From Sphingomonadaceae bacterium (GTDB taxonomy: Bacteria > Pseudomonadota > Alphaproteobacteria > Sphingomonadales > Sphingomonadaceae): a DNA stretch of 64,000 bases. The notes under the pieces are model-generated. The model ran no database searches and was not told the DNA's origin. It saw nothing but the letters and a program-made list of their open reading frames with translations. This document shows positions 23,841 through 33,204 of the stretch, piece after piece. The position numbers were made by a program, and so were the translations under genes. Position 1 is the stretch's first letter. Each line of letters begins with the position of its first letter. The stretch is taken from contig JACKKZ010000002.1 of assembly GCA_024236195.1 (NCBI GenBank), positions 615,906-679,905 on the forward strand, in the 5' to 3' direction.

Positions 23841-24838
23841 ATGACCGACCCCCGCTATGACGTGATCGCCATCGGCAATGCCATTGTTGACGTGATGTCC
23901 GCTTGCCAGGACGAGCTGATTGACGAGCTGGGCCTGAACAAGGGCGGGATGACGCTGGTCGATACGGACCGCGCGCATGACCTCTATGACGCAATGGGCC
24001 CCGCGCGCGAGATTTCGGGTGGCTCGGCGGCCAATACGCTGGCGGGCCTGTCCGCGCTGGGTTCGCAATGCGCCTTTATCGGGCAGGTGGCCGATGACCA
24101 GCTGGGTGAGGTCTTCGCGCATGATATTCGCGCGGTCGGGATCGACTTTGACACGGCCCCGCGCGCTGGTGATCCGCCGACCGCACGCTGCCTGATTTTC
24201 GTGACGCCCGACGGCCAACGCACGATGAATACCTTCCTTGGCGCGAGCCAGTTCCTGCCTTCGCTTCCGCGCTGGATCTTGATGCGATTGCCTCGGCCAG
24301 CATCCTCTATCTCGAAGGCTATCTGTGGGATCCGGAAGAGCCGCGTGCGGCGATGCGCAAAGCGATCGCTGCTGCGCGTGCCGCCGGGCGCAAGGTGGCC
24401 TTCACCCTGTCAGATGCTTTCGTGATCGAGCGGCACGGGGATGATTTTCGCGCCCTGATCGAAGCGGGGCAGATCGACATTCTCTTTGCCAACAAGGTGG
24501 AACTGGCCGCTCTGACCGGCAAGCCCGATTTTGACGCAGGGCTGGCCGCGCTGGCGCCCAAGGTGCCCGTTCTGGTCGTGACTCGCAGCGAAGACGGCGC
24601 GGTCGCTATCGCGCATGGCGAACGGCATGAAGTTGCGGCCGAAACGGTTAGCCATGTGGTGGACACCACCGGCGCGGGGGATCTCTTCGCCGCCGGTTTT
24701 CTGGCAGGCTATGCAAGGAAGGCGTCGATTCACCGCTGCCTGGCCATGGGCGCGGTCGCGGCGGCGGAGATTATCAGCCACTATGGCGCACGGCCCGAAG
24801 CCGATCTCAAGGCGTTGATGGCGGAAAAGTTGGGGTAA
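23841..24838 (+). pseudogene. adenosine kinase (PfkB family), frameshifted
   Basis: Adenosine kinase-like ribokinase-family protein split over two frames. The first frame (23841 to about 24255) gives the N-terminal sugar-binding half: YDVIAIGNAIVDV, ISGGSAANTLAGLSALG, and ARCLIFVTPDGQRTMNTFLGASQFLP. After that, the homologous sequence (ALDLDAIASASILYLEGYLWD) continues in another frame through the ATP-site DTTGAGDLFAAGF motif, with its catalytic Asp, to the stop at 24838. One base is missing between about 24252 and 24268. Restored, it would be about 331 residues, full length for the family. The reading may be a sequencing error or a genuine lesion. Confidence 0.85.
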
Positions 24839-24845
24839 TTGCGCG

Positions 24846-24887
24846 CGATCCTCCTCCCCAAATGGCTCTGCCATTTGAGGAGGATCG
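24846..24887. terminator. hairpin between convergent adenosine kinase and purD
   Basis: Long near-perfect hairpin: CGATCCTCCTC pairs with GAGGAGGATCG, and the inner CAAATGGC with GCCATTTG around a three-base loop. It sits between two convergent genes and would serve both; its CCTCCCC arms also resemble the REP-like repeats of the window. Confidence 0.65.
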
Positions 24888-24891
24888 TTGA

Positions 24892-26186
24892 CTAACCTAA
24901 CGCCTCTCGAGCCACTTCCCGCCAGCCGATATCGCGGCGGCAGAAGCCGGTGGGAAAGTCCACTGCGTCCACCGCCTTGTAGGCAGCGGCCTGCGCCTCA
25001 GTGACATTTTCACCCAAAGCAGTGACATTGAGGACACGGCCGCCATTGGCGACCAGTTGCCCGCCATCCAGCTTCGTCCCGGCGTGGAAGACTTTCGCGC
25101 CTTCTGCTTCCGATGCGCGTAAGCTCAATCACGCCGCCCCTTTCCGGCGTGCCGGGATAGCCTTTGGCTGCCATCACCACGGTCAGCGCGGTTTCGCGGC
25201 GCATCTTCACCGGTTCCTTGAGCGCGCCGAGGCGGTTCTCCGCGCAGGCCAGCAGTAATTCTCCGAGATCGCTCTCCAGCCGCATCATCAGCACCTGGCA
25301 CTCAGGATCGCCGAAACGGCAATTGTATTCGATCAGTTTCGGCCCTGTCGCGGTCAGCATCAGTCCGGCATAGAGCACGCCGGAATAGGGCGTGCCTTCA
25401 TTCGCCATGGTCCGCACGGTGGGGGCGATGATCCGTTCCAGCACTTCGCCTTCCAGCAGCGCGCTCAGCACCGGGGCGGGACTGTAGGCGCCCATGCCGC
25501 CGGTATTGGGGCCAGTATCGCCTTCGCCAACGCGCTTGTGATCCTGCGCGCTGCCAAACGGCATGATCGTGGCGCCGTCAGTCAGGGCGAAGAAGCTGGC
25601 CTCTTCCCCTTCCATGAACTCCTCGATCACCACTTCGGCCCCGGCACTGCCGAACCGGCCGCCGAACATGTCGATCAGCGCCGCTTCCGCTTCGGCCAGC
25701 GTTTCGGCGATCACCACGCCCTTGCCCGCCGCCAGCCCGTCAGCCTTCAGCACATAAGGCGAGGCAAAGCGGGCGAGTGCGGCCTGCGCCTCTTCCAGTG
25801 AACGGGTGCGGACATACCCTGCGGTGGGGATGCCGGCGCGTTCGCACAGATCCTTGGTATAGCCCTTGCTGCCTTCGAGTTGTGCCGCCGCCCGCGACGG
25901 GCCGAACACGGCGATCCCTTCTGCCCGCAGCGAATCCGCCAGCCCGTCAACCAGCGGGGCTTCGGGGCCGATCACCACCAGCCCGATGCGCTTGTCCTCG
26001 CAGAAAGCGATCACGGCAGCGTGGTCGGTCACATCCAGCGTCGTCACATTCCGCATGTTCTGCAATGCCGGGGTTGCCCGGCGCGGCATAGAGTTTATCC
26101 CCGTCGCCAGACAGCAGGCGGGATTGCGAAAGTTTCCACGCCAGCGCATGTTCGCGCCCGCCCGATCCTGCCAAGAGGATATTCAT
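24892..26186 (-). pseudogene. purD: phosphoribosylamine-glycine ligase PurD, two frameshifts
   Basis: Second enzyme-step protein of purine synthesis, ATP-grasp family, encoded in three frames. Start ATG 26186 gives [21 protein letters not shown] to about 26055; the frame then shifts into [30 protein letters not shown] and the main ATP-grasp body ([25 protein letters not shown]) to about 25120; there it shifts again to [16 protein letters not shown] and the normal C-terminus, ending at 24892. Each junction looks like one extra base (near 26045 and near 25120). Restored length, about 431 residues, is typical. purD is normally single-copy and needed for purine prototrophy, so assembly error is the simpler reading. 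Confidence 0.85.
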
Positions 26187-27657
26187 GCCCGGTCCCTTCA
26201 CTGACGATAATGATGCCGCTGGCGGGCTGGTAGCGAAGGGTGCGCCCGGCGACAACGCCGCACCGCTCTCGATCAGTGAAATTTCCGCGCTGCTCAAGCG
26301 CACGGTGGAGGACCGCTTCGGCTTTGTGCGCTTGCGCGGCGAACTTTCCGGTGTGAAACGCGCGGCCTCGGGCCACCTCTATTGCAGCCTCAAGGATGAC
26401 AAGGCGCGGATCGACGGGGTCATGTGGCGCGGCCAGGCTGATCGCCTGCCCTTTGCGCCGGAAGACGGGCTGGAAGTGATCGCCAGCGGCAAGCTGACGA
26501 CTTACGCCGGGCGGTCGAGCTACCAGATCGTGATCGAACGGATGGAGATAGCCGGCGAAGGCGCCCTGCTCGCCCTGCTGGAGAAGACCCGGGCGCGACT
26601 GGCCGCCGAAGGGCTGTTTGCGGAGGAACGCAAGCGGCCCCTGCCATATCTGCCACGCGTGATCGGGGTGGTGACATCGCCCACCGGCGCGGTGATCCGC
26701 GATATTTTGCATCGCCTGGCCGATCGTTTCCCCAGCCATGTGCTGGTCTGGCCGGTGCTGGTCCAGGGCCAGGGCAGCGCCGAGCAGGTGGCGGCGGCGG
26801 TGCGCGGTTTTTCGGCGCTGGCGCCTGATGGTGTGGTGCCGCGTCCAGATCTGGTGATCGTGGCGCGCGGCGGCGGCTCGATCGAGGATCTGTGGGGCTT
26901 CAACGAGGAGGTCGTCGTTCGCGCGGTGGCGGAATCGGCGATTCCGGTGATCTCCGCCGTGGGGCATGAGACCGACACGACGCTCTGCGACTATGCCGCC
27001 GATATGCGTGCGCCCACGCCCACGGCGGCAGCGGAACTGGCGGTGCCGGTGCGGCGCGAGCTTGCGGCGCAGCTGGCCGAACTGGGCGCGCGGCAGAAAC
27101 GCGGCGTGTTGCGCCCGCTCGACCTTGCCCGCGAAAGGCTGGAGGCGCGCCAGCAACGCATGCCCAAGGTGGAGGCACTGCTCCAGCCGCAAGCGCAGAA
27201 GCTGGATGACCTCTCTGAACGGCTGCGGCGCGGGCTGAGTGACCGGGCCGGGCGCGGACGGGAAAAACTGTCCGAATTGCGCCTGACGCCAGCCATGTTG
27301 GCGCGGAACCTGCGCGATGCGAAGGCGCGCTTTGGACAGGCCAGGCTCACGCCAAATCTGGTCACCCGCCCGCTGGCAGAGCGAAAAGAGCGGCTCGCAG
27401 CGGTTGCCCGGCTGGCGCAGCAGCTCCACCCGGATCGTCCGCTCCAGCGCGGCTATGTCCGGGTGATGGATGCCAATGGCAAGACGCTGACAGACCGCGC
27501 CGACGCTGCGAAAGAGGCGCTGCTGGTGCTCAAGTTCCGCGATGGCACGCTGGACGTCGCCCCCGGCGATATCCCGCCCCCACCCCGCAAGGCAGCGTCA
27601 AAGCCCAAGGCTCCAAAGCCCGGCTCCGCCCAGCAGCAGGACGATTTGTTCGGCTAG
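26185..27657 (+). CDS. xseA: exodeoxyribonuclease VII large subunit
   Basis: A 490-residue large subunit of exonuclease VII, which degrades single-stranded DNA in both directions. The N-terminal OB fold reads [43 protein letters not shown]; the catalytic domain has [15 protein letters not shown] and the [23 protein letters not shown] block with [26 protein letters not shown] long Arg/Lys/Glu-rich coiled-coil region follows, and the C-terminus has [14 protein letters not shown]. The ATG at 26185 interlocks with the divergent purD start inside a CATG, so their promoters must lie within each other's coding region or upstream of the neighbour. Confidence 0.94.
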   Translation: MPGPFTDDNDAAGGLVAKGAPGDNAAPLSISEISALLKRTVEDRFGFVRLRGELSGVKRAASGHLYCSLKDDKARIDGVMWRGQADRLPFAPEDGLEVIASGKLTTYAGRSSYQIVIERMEIAGEGALLALLEKTRARLAAEGLFAEERKRPLPYLPRVIGVVTSPTGAVIRDILHRLADRFPSHVLVWPVLVQGQGSAEQVAAAVRGFSALAPDGVVPRPDLVIVARGGGSIEDLWGFNEEVVVRAVAESAIPVISAVGHETDTTLCDYAADMRAPTPTAAAELAVPVRRELAAQLAELGARQKRGVLRPLDLARERLEARQQRMPKVEALLQPQAQKLDDLSERLRRGLSDRAGRGREKLSELRLTPAMLARNLRDAKARFGQARLTPNLVTRPLAERKERLAAVARLAQQLHPDRPLQRGYVRVMDANGKTLTDRADAAKEALLVLKFRDGTLDVAPGDIPPPPRKAASKPKAPKPGSAQQQDDLFG

Positions 27658-27704
27658 TGTTACGGTTCATTGTCCGCTCACGCTTGGCTTGCTAAGGGCA
27701 GGCC

Positions 27705-27908
27705 ATGTTGATGTCCTCACGCAATGATGCCGCCCAACTTGTCTATGGCCCTAACGGTTTCCGGGTGATGCGCCCCGGCCAGCATGTGCTCTGCGCCGTT
27801 TCCGGTGTGCCCGTGCCGTTGGAAGAGCTCCGTTACTGGAGCGTGACCAAGCAGGAAGCCTATGCCAGCGCCGAAATGGCGACGCAGCGCCTTACCGGGA
27901 AAGCATGA
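27705..27908 (+). CDS. DUF2093 domain protein
   Basis: A 67-residue protein matching the small alphaproteobacterial DUF2093 family by its core GFRVMRPGQHVLCAVSGVPVPLEELRYWSV and the following EAYASAEMA segment. The family is uncharacterised; the single cysteine in VLCAVSG and the compact fold suggest a small regulatory or metal-binding protein, but no function can be assigned. It follows xseA by 47 bases and overlaps the M23 peptidase start by four bases, so it belongs to the xseA-peptidase operon. Confidence 0.8.
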   Translation: MLMSSRNDAAQLVYGPNGFRVMRPGQHVLCAVSGVPVPLEELRYWSVTKQEAYASAEMATQRLTGKA

Positions 27909-28837
27909 TCATGCGCTGGCTTGCTATGGGCAGCGTGGCTGGCTTTGCCGGGCTGGTCGCGCTGGGTAGCTGCAATGCGTCTTCCATCGCGGCGACGGAC
28001 GAGGCCCCTGCTGCTCAGACCACGCCGGTTGCGCCGGTGGTTGCAGGCGAAGCCGCCGCTGCTGCGCCTGCGATCCGCAAGGATTTCACCCTTAAGGGCG
28101 AATTGACCCAGGGCGGCTGGATCCGTGGCCAGGTGCCGAGCCGGGCGGTTTCTGCCAGTCTCAACGGGCAAGAATTGCCGCTGGACGGGCAAGGGCGCTT
28201 CTTTGCTGCGTTTGACCGCGATGCCGGAGCGAGCGCAACGCTCACCGCGATGCTTGCCGATGGCAGCACGGTGACCAAGCAGCTGGCGATCTCGCCGCGC
28301 AAATGGAATATTGAACACGTCAATGTCGCACGGCGCGCTGGCGGGCCAAGCGCAGCCTTCATGGAGCGGCGGCGACCGGAGCTGGCGCAGATCAACGCCG
28401 CGCGCAAATGGGATGTGAAATCCGCAGGCTGGGCGCAGGATTTCGTCTGGCCGGTCAAGGGCCGCATCTCCGGGCGGTTCGGGTCGCAGCGCATCTATCG
28501 CGGTGAGCCGGGCAGCTACCATTCGGGCATGGATATCGCGACGGGCGAGAGCGGCACACCCTTTGTCGCCCCGGCAGATGGCGTGGTGACGCTGGCAGCG
28601 GCCACGCCCTTCAGCCTCGAAGGCCACTTGCTGATTATCGACCATGGCAATGGGCTCAACAGCGCTTTCCTGCACTGCTCCAAGCTGGCGGTGAAAGTGG
28701 GCGATGAAGTGAAGCGCGGGCAATATATCGGCAATATCGGCTCTACCGGGCGCGCCACCGGCCCGCATCTCCACTGGAGCATCAAATGGCGCAATGCCCG
28801 GCTTGACCCGCTGCTTTTCGTCGGTCCGCAAAACTGA
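27905..28837 (+). CDS. M23 family peptidoglycan endopeptidase, lipoprotein-like
   Basis: A 310-residue periplasmic zinc peptidase of the LytM/M23 group. The N-terminus has a signal (MRWLAMGSVAGFAGLVALGSC) with a possible lipobox Cys. The C-terminal 130 residues carry the zinc site: H in YHSGMDIA (H-x3-D), and H-x-H in TGPHLHWSIKW, within GRFGSQRIYRGEPGSYHSG and IGNIGSTGRATGP contexts. The middle (residues 55-150) is a beta-rich domain with a KDFTLKGELTQGGWIRGQVP motif. Expected role: cleavage of peptide cross-links in the cell wall. It overlaps the DUF2093 gene and is followed by the esterase gene after five bases. Confidence 0.9.
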   Translation: MIMRWLAMGSVAGFAGLVALGSCNASSIAATDEAPAAQTTPVAPVVAGEAAAAAPAIRKDFTLKGELTQGGWIRGQVPSRAVSASLNGQELPLDGQGRFFAAFDRDAGASATLTAMLADGSTVTKQLAISPRKWNIEHVNVARRAGGPSAAFMERRRPELAQINAARKWDVKSAGWAQDFVWPVKGRISGRFGSQRIYRGEPGSYHSGMDIATGESGTPFVAPADGVVTLAAATPFSLEGHLLIIDHGNGLNSAFLHCSKLAVKVGDEVKRGQYIGNIGSTGRATGPHLHWSIKWRNARLDPLLFVGPQN

Positions 28838-28842
28838 TCTGA

Positions 28843-29838
28843 ATGAAAATGCGGCTGGCCCTATTGGCGCTGGTTGCGCTCGGCCTGTCTCCGGGGACAT
28901 GGTGTCGTTCGCCGCCTACGCCGCCGAACAATGCGCAAGAGCTCAGCTTTATACCCCTGGCCCATGCAAAGGGCGAAATTGGCCCGTTCACGCTTACAAA
29001 TGCGTGGGAGCTGGCGAGCCCAAACAGCCGCTTCGGCGGATATTCCGCATTGCTGCTGCTGGAGGATGGCCGCTTCATCGCCGGCAGCGACACTGGCAAT
29101 GTCCTGATCTTCACCGCCCCTGGTCGCAGCGGTCCGGCCCCGGTGATCGGTCCGTTTGGCGCGAGGAAAGACAAGGACAAGCATCTTTCCGACCTCGAAT
29201 CGCTGACCATGGACCCGGCCAGCGGGCGCATCTGGGCGGGGTTCGAAGGCCAGAATGCGCTTCAGCGGATGGAGCGGGATTTCACCGGCGTAATCAGCGT
29301 GCGCCCACCAGAAATGCGCAACTGGGCGGGCAATTCCGGGCCGGAAGCGCTGGCGCGGCTCGCCGATGGGCGCTTTGTCGTGCTGGCGGAAGGCAATAGC
29401 AGCTGGCGTGACCAGACCCATCGGGCCTTGCTCTATCCTTCAGACCCCGCGGCGGGGGCAGAGCCGTTACCCTTTCGCTTCCTGGCGCCCGACGGCTTTG
29501 ACCCGGTCGATATGAAGCAATTACCCGATGGCCGGGTGCTGGTTCTGCTGCGGCGCCTGCGGATCAGCCTGTCACCCGGCTTTGAAAGCGCGCTGCTGCT
29601 GCTTGATCCGGCAGCGATCGCGGAAGGAAAGCTTTGGACGGGCGACCTGCTGGCAGAACTCGACGGACCCTTCCCGCCAGAAAACTATGAAGGGCTGGTG
29701 GTTGAGCCACTGGAGTCGGGCAAACTTGCCCTGTGGCTGATTGCCGATGACAATACGGGCCAGTTCCAGCGCAGCTTGCTGGTGCGGCTCGAATGGACGC
29801 CGCCTGCGATTGAGACGGGCGATCCAGCAGGCAAGTAG
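28843..29838 (+). CDS. phytase-like esterase domain protein, exported
   Basis: A 331-residue protein with a signal peptide and a beta-propeller domain of the esterase-like activity of phytase family. Supporting features are FGGYSALLLLEDGRFIAGSDTGNVLIF, the conserved DLESLTMDPASGRIWAGFEGQNALQR block, NSGPEALARLADGRFVVLAEG and the E-N-Y-E-G-L-V-V-E motif near the C-terminus. Substrate is unknown; homologues hydrolyse or bind phosphate esters. It is five bases after the M23 gene and ends before the rpmB terminator, so it is last in the xseA-led operon. Confidence 0.8.
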   Translation: MKMRLALLALVALGLSPGTWCRSPPTPPNNAQELSFIPLAHAKGEIGPFTLTNAWELASPNSRFGGYSALLLLEDGRFIAGSDTGNVLIFTAPGRSGPAPVIGPFGARKDKDKHLSDLESLTMDPASGRIWAGFEGQNALQRMERDFTGVISVRPPEMRNWAGNSGPEALARLADGRFVVLAEGNSSWRDQTHRALLYPSDPAAGAEPLPFRFLAPDGFDPVDMKQLPDGRVLVLLRRLRISLSPGFESALLLLDPAAIAEGKLWTGDLLAELDGPFPPENYEGLVVEPLESGKLALWLIADDNTGQFQRSLLVRLEWTPPAIETGDPAGK

Positions 29839-29849
29839 CTGGCAATGCA

Positions 29850-29879
29850 AAGGGCGCGCAGGTCACCCTGCGCGCCCTT
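29850..29879. terminator. bidirectional intrinsic terminator
   Basis: Thirteen-base perfect arms, AAGGGCGCGCAGG and CCTGCGCGCCCTT, around a TCAC loop. It lies between the convergent phytase-like gene and rpmB and can end transcription from both. Confidence 0.8.
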
Positions 29880-29913
29880 CATAAGCTCGTCAGGCCCCAA
29901 CAGGGCCGGGCAA

Positions 29914-30201
29914 TCAGGCGGCGGCCTGTGCCTTCTTCAGCTCGCGCTTCACCTTGCGGGCGCGCGGGCTCAGCTTTTCGTCGCGAGTCTTGAGCAGCCA
30001 GTTGTCGAGACCGCCATTGTGCTCAACCGAACGCAGGCCGTGGGTCGACACGCGGAACTTGTATCCACGCTCCAGCGTCTCGCTCAGCAGGGTGACGTTC
30101 TGCAGGTTCGGAAGGAATACCCGCTTGGTCTTGTTGTTGGCGTGGCTCACATTGTGGCCCGTCTGGCGACCCTTGCCGGTCAGTTCGCAAATGCGCGACA
30201 T
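29914..30201 (-). CDS. rpmB: 50S ribosomal protein L28
   Basis: A 95-residue large-subunit ribosomal protein (bL28). It starts [11 protein letters not shown] with the conserved C, followed by [20 protein letters not shown] and the [21 protein letters not shown] block, and ends with a lysine/arginine-rich alphaproteobacterial extension. It is a single gene with its own terminator, facing tadA divergently across 130 bases that would hold both promoters. Confidence 0.97.
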   Translation of the reverse strand: MSRICELTGKGRQTGHNVSHANNKTKRVFLPNLQNVTLLSETLERGYKFRVSTHGLRSVEHNGGLDNWLLKTRDEKLSPRARKVKRELKKAQAAA

Positions 30202-30331
30202 GATAATCTCTCGTCAAATAGCGGCCTTGCGACAGGTGCCCCAAGGCCCGGTTTGTCCCGGAAAGGCGCGCGCATAGCGGTGGCCTGCCGAATCGTCAAG
30301 CATTGCGCGCATGTTCCTAGCCGCCTAGCAG

Positions 30332-30793
30332 ATGGGGATGTCCCGCTGGCCGCTTCCCGAACCCATGCAACAGGCGCTTGCCTTGGCGCAACTGGCTGCC
30401 GAGGCAGGTGAAGTGCCAGTTGGCGCGGTGGTAACATGCAACGGAGAAATTGTCTCCGGCGCGCATAATGCGCCGCGCGAAATGCACGATCCCACCGCCC
30501 ATGCCGAGATCGTCGCGATTCGCGTCGCCGCCGCCAAGCTGGAGCGCGAGCGGCTGGAGGATTGCGAGCTGTGGGTGACGCTGGAGCCATGCGCCATGTG
30601 TGCCGGCGCAATCAGCCATGCGCGAATCAGCAAGCTCTATTACGCTGCCAGCGATCCCAAGGGCGGGGCGGTGGAACATGGCGCCAGACTGTTCGACCAA
30701 CCGCAATGCCTGCACAAGCCGGAAGTCTATTCAGGCATGGGTGAAGAGCGAGCGGCGGAATTGCTCAGGGGGTTCTTCGCGGCGAGGCGGTAA
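30332..30793 (+). CDS. tadA: tRNA-specific adenosine deaminase TadA
   Basis: A 153-residue zinc deaminase that converts A34 to inosine in tRNA-Arg(ACG). The zinc/catalytic motifs are HAE (PTAHAEIVAI near residue 57) and PCAMC (LEPCAMCAGAISHARI near 88-92). V-P-V-G-A-V-V and the C-terminal GMGEERAAELLRGFF helix are also typical. Start ATG 30332 gives the standard length. It overlaps no neighbour; a repeat element follows immediately. Confidence 0.93.
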   Translation: MGMSRWPLPEPMQQALALAQLAAEAGEVPVGAVVTCNGEIVSGAHNAPREMHDPTAHAEIVAIRVAAAKLERERLEDCELWVTLEPCAMCAGAISHARISKLYYAASDPKGGAVEHGARLFDQPQCLHKPEVYSGMGEERAAELLRGFFAARR

Positions 30794-30799
30794 ATTCTT

Positions 30800-31014
30800 A
30801 GGTTTCACGCAGAGACGCAGAGGAAGCAGGGGGCGCAGTGAAGTTTATGACTTCGACGTTTCTGGTTCACATGAAGAGGTTGACGTCGGCGGTAGCCGAC
30901 CTTCAAAATCTGGTCCCTCCGGGCTTGAACCAGAATAGGATTTTTTGAGTGCCTGCTGCCGCAGGCGAAACCACTTCGCGCCTTCCCTTCTTCTCCGCGT
31001 CTCTGCGTGAAACA
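30800..31014. repeat. inverted-repeat element, TTCACGCAGAGACGC family, copy 2
   Basis: The left arm GTTTCACGCAGAGACGCAG (from 30801) and the right arm CGCGTCTCTGCGTGAAAC (to 31013) form a near-perfect inverted repeat around about 170 bases that show no ORF with support. The inner right part shares CCGCAGG-type sequence with copy 1 at 11478-11651. It separates tadA from the RNase T2 gene. Confidence 0.7.
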
Positions 31015-31021
31015 GAGCACT

Positions 31022-31745
31022 TTACAGCCCCCGCCAGATCTTCACTTTCACGCTGTCCCTCGGCCCGAATTGCCGCGCATTGCAACGGCTGGGCAGGAAA
31101 TCACGCCCGTAGCAGAGCCGCACTTCCTGCAGCCAGCCGCGCTGGTTGAGCTTCAGTCCGACATGCTCCGGCTTCCACCGAGGGCCATTGGCGCGGGGCG
31201 AAGGCGCTGCGAAGCGTACCCGCGTCCAGCCCCTCCTCGCGCGACAGACGGTCAAAATCAGGGAAGGTGAGCGAATCCCACAATATGCGCGTGACCTTGT
31301 AATAGGTCTCAGGCCGCCGCGTCATGCAGGCGCCGTGTTTCGCCCATTCATGCGCAACCAGATAGGTCGAGGGCATCATGCAGAGGTTCTTGCGCGCTTC
31401 GGCCGGGCTGGGGCGGCGGGCGGTGGGGCACCATTGCGGCCATGTGCTGCGCCCTTCGGGCCATAATCCATGCACAACCAGCCCGAAGCGGCCATTGCGA
31501 CCGGAACATTGCATGCCGTCGCGCTGCGATGTCTCGCGGCCCTTGCAGAATTCCGGCGACCAGCTCAGCGCCAGCGTATAGCCGGTTGTCGGCACACGCC
31601 GGGGCTTCTCGTCCGCACGGATATCGGGGATGGAAACCGACGCCGGTACCCGGCACTGATAGGCCTGCGCCTGTGCCATGGCGGGGAGCGCAGCGAGCAC
31701 TGCGCCACTCGCCAGGGCAAGGCCCCTATTTGAAAACATCTTCAT
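31022..31745 (-). pseudogene. RNase T2 family ribonuclease, C-terminal frameshift
   Basis: Exported ribonuclease of the T2 family, which cleaves RNA through 2',3'-cyclic phosphates. The start at 31745 gives a signal peptide (ALASGAVLAALPAMAQA). Both catalytic segments are intact: GLVVHGLWPEG (CAS I) and VAHEWAKHGAC (CAS II). Near 31195 the frame is lost at a CCCC run (GGGG on the plus strand); continuing in the next frame gives KPEHVGLKLNQRGWLQEVRLCYGRDFLPSRC, the family C-terminus with its cysteines, ending at 31022. One extra C explains it. As read, the protein would end in about 70 wrong residues. Restored length, about 240 residues, is usual. Confidence 0.8.
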
Positions 31746-32160
31746 CGACTGTTCCGCCTGCACTGAAATAGGCCCGGCTATCGGGGAAGAACAGCAGGAC
31801 GGACCCGGCGGCCCAGCTGCCGAAACGCAGCACATCCAGCACCGCAGCGACCATGCCCACTTCCTCCAGCGCCACAAACAGGCCGACAAGGGTAAACAGC
31901 ACGACCACCCACACGATCACTGTGTAGAGCCAGCGGGTGATATTGTTCGCCTTGCGCGAGGTGAAGAACCAAAGCAGCGTCCAGAGGGCCATGACGAGAC
32001 CAAAGCCGAACAAGCCGCCAGCGATCCCGGCTGCCGTTGCGCCCGGCTCATTGCCGACCTTGCTGGTGATATTCCCGATATTGACGACAAAGTTCACGCA
32101 GGCGGCGGCGAAGCCGAACCAATAGAGCCTATCAAACCACGCGATTGATACAGGCCGCAT
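31726..32160 (-). CDS. four-helix membrane protein, unknown function
   Basis: A 144-residue integral membrane protein with four hydrophobic segments (about residues 9-28, 45-67, 76-100 and 108-126) and a charged C-terminus (AGGTVDEDVFK). I recognise no domain. The start at ATG 32160 is preferred over the ORF-maximal start nine codons upstream. Its stop overlaps the start region of the RNase T2 gene, whose ATG lies inside its last codons, suggesting coupling. No functional clue is visible. Confidence 0.65.
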   Translation of the reverse strand: MRPVSIAWFDRLYWFGFAAACVNFVVNIGNITSKVGNEPGATAAGIAGGLFGFGLVMALWTLLWFFTSRKANNITRWLYTVIVWVVVLFTLVGLFVALEEVGMVAAVLDVLRFGSWAAGSVLLFFPDSRAYFSAGGTVDEDVFK

Positions 32161-32238
32161 TGCACTTTCCCCTTTGCCACAATGCAAGTCAGGCTAGTGC
32201 GATTGCCCCTTGCTGCAAGCCCGAAAGCACAGCAGCGT

Positions 32239-33102
32239 TCAAAGCGGTGTGAAATCCAGCCCGATATCGGCCGCCGGGGCGCTTTGTGTAAGTCGCCCGA
32301 CCGAGACATAGGTCACGCCGGTGCTGGCTTTGGCAGCGATGGTTTCGAGGTTCACACCGCCGCTGGCCTCAGTCGGCACGCGCCCGGCGACCAGCGCCAC
32401 GGCTTCGCGCAGCACCTCCGGCGACATATTGTCGAGCAGCAGGTGATGCGCGCCTGCCGCCAGCGCGGGTTCGATCTGGTCGATCCGGTCGACCTCGCAG
32501 ATGATATGCGCCACGCCATTGTCGCGCGCGCGGCGCACCGCTTCGCCGACAGACCCGGCGACCAGCACATGATTATCCTTGATCATCGCTGCATCCCACA
32601 ACCCCATGCGATGGTTCTGCGCGCCGCCCTGACGGGTGGCGTATTTTTCAAGGTGGCGCAGGCCGGGTATGGTCTTGCGCGTGTCGAGCAAAATGCAGTC
32701 TGCCCCCTGCATCGCATTGACATAGGCGCGCGTCATGGTGGCAATGCCGGAGAGGTGCTGCACTGTGTTGAGCGCGCTGCGTTCTGCCGTCAGCATGGCG
32801 CGGGCATTGCCGGAAAGGCGCATCAGGTCGGACCCGGCGGACACCTGCGCGCCTTCCTCCACCAGTACTTCGATCTCCATTTCCGGGTCGAGCGCACGGA
32901 AGAAGGCTTCGGCAATCGGCAGGCCTGCCACCGTAATGGCGTCGCGGCTGTCCATGACGCCGGAAAAGCGGGCATCGGCCGGGATCACGCTTTCACTGGT
33001 GACGTCACGCCCACCGCCGGGGAGGCCTTCGCCAAGGTCTTCGGCAAGGGTGCTGCGCACAAAAGCGTCAAGGTCGAAGCCGGTAAGGGAGAAAATGCTC
33101 AT
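32239..33102 (-). CDS. nadC: nicotinate-nucleotide pyrophosphorylase NadC
   Basis: Quinolinate phosphoribosyltransferase of 287 residues; it converts quinolinate and PRPP to nicotinate mononucleotide in de novo NAD synthesis. Hallmarks are the GDVTSESVIP-type N-terminal block, ALNTVQHLSGIATMTRAYV, the catalytic ILLDTRKTIPGLRHLEKYATRQGGAQNHRMGLWDAAMIKDNH block, and the barrel end LEASGGVNLETIAAKASTGVTYVSVGRLTQSAPAADIGLDF. nadA and nadB are not adjacent. It diverges from a methyltransferase gene. Confidence 0.95.
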   Translation of the reverse strand: MSIFSLTGFDLDAFVRSTLAEDLGEGLPGGGRDVTSESVIPADARFSGVMDSRDAITVAGLPIAEAFFRALDPEMEIEVLVEEGAQVSAGSDLMRLSGNARAMLTAERSALNTVQHLSGIATMTRAYVNAMQGADCILLDTRKTIPGLRHLEKYATRQGGAQNHRMGLWDAAMIKDNHVLVAGSVGEAVRRARDNGVAHIICEVDRIDQIEPALAAGAHHLLLDNMSPEVLREAVALVAGRVPTEASGGVNLETIAAKASTGVTYVSVGRLTQSAPAADIGLDFTPL

Positions 33103-33204
33103 GCATGCGGCCTATCCGCTGTCATGCCTGTTTGTCGAGACTTGGCGCACGGGCTTTCCGGCACCATAGGGGGCACGACATAATCCCCCAGAGAAGGCAG
33201 GACC

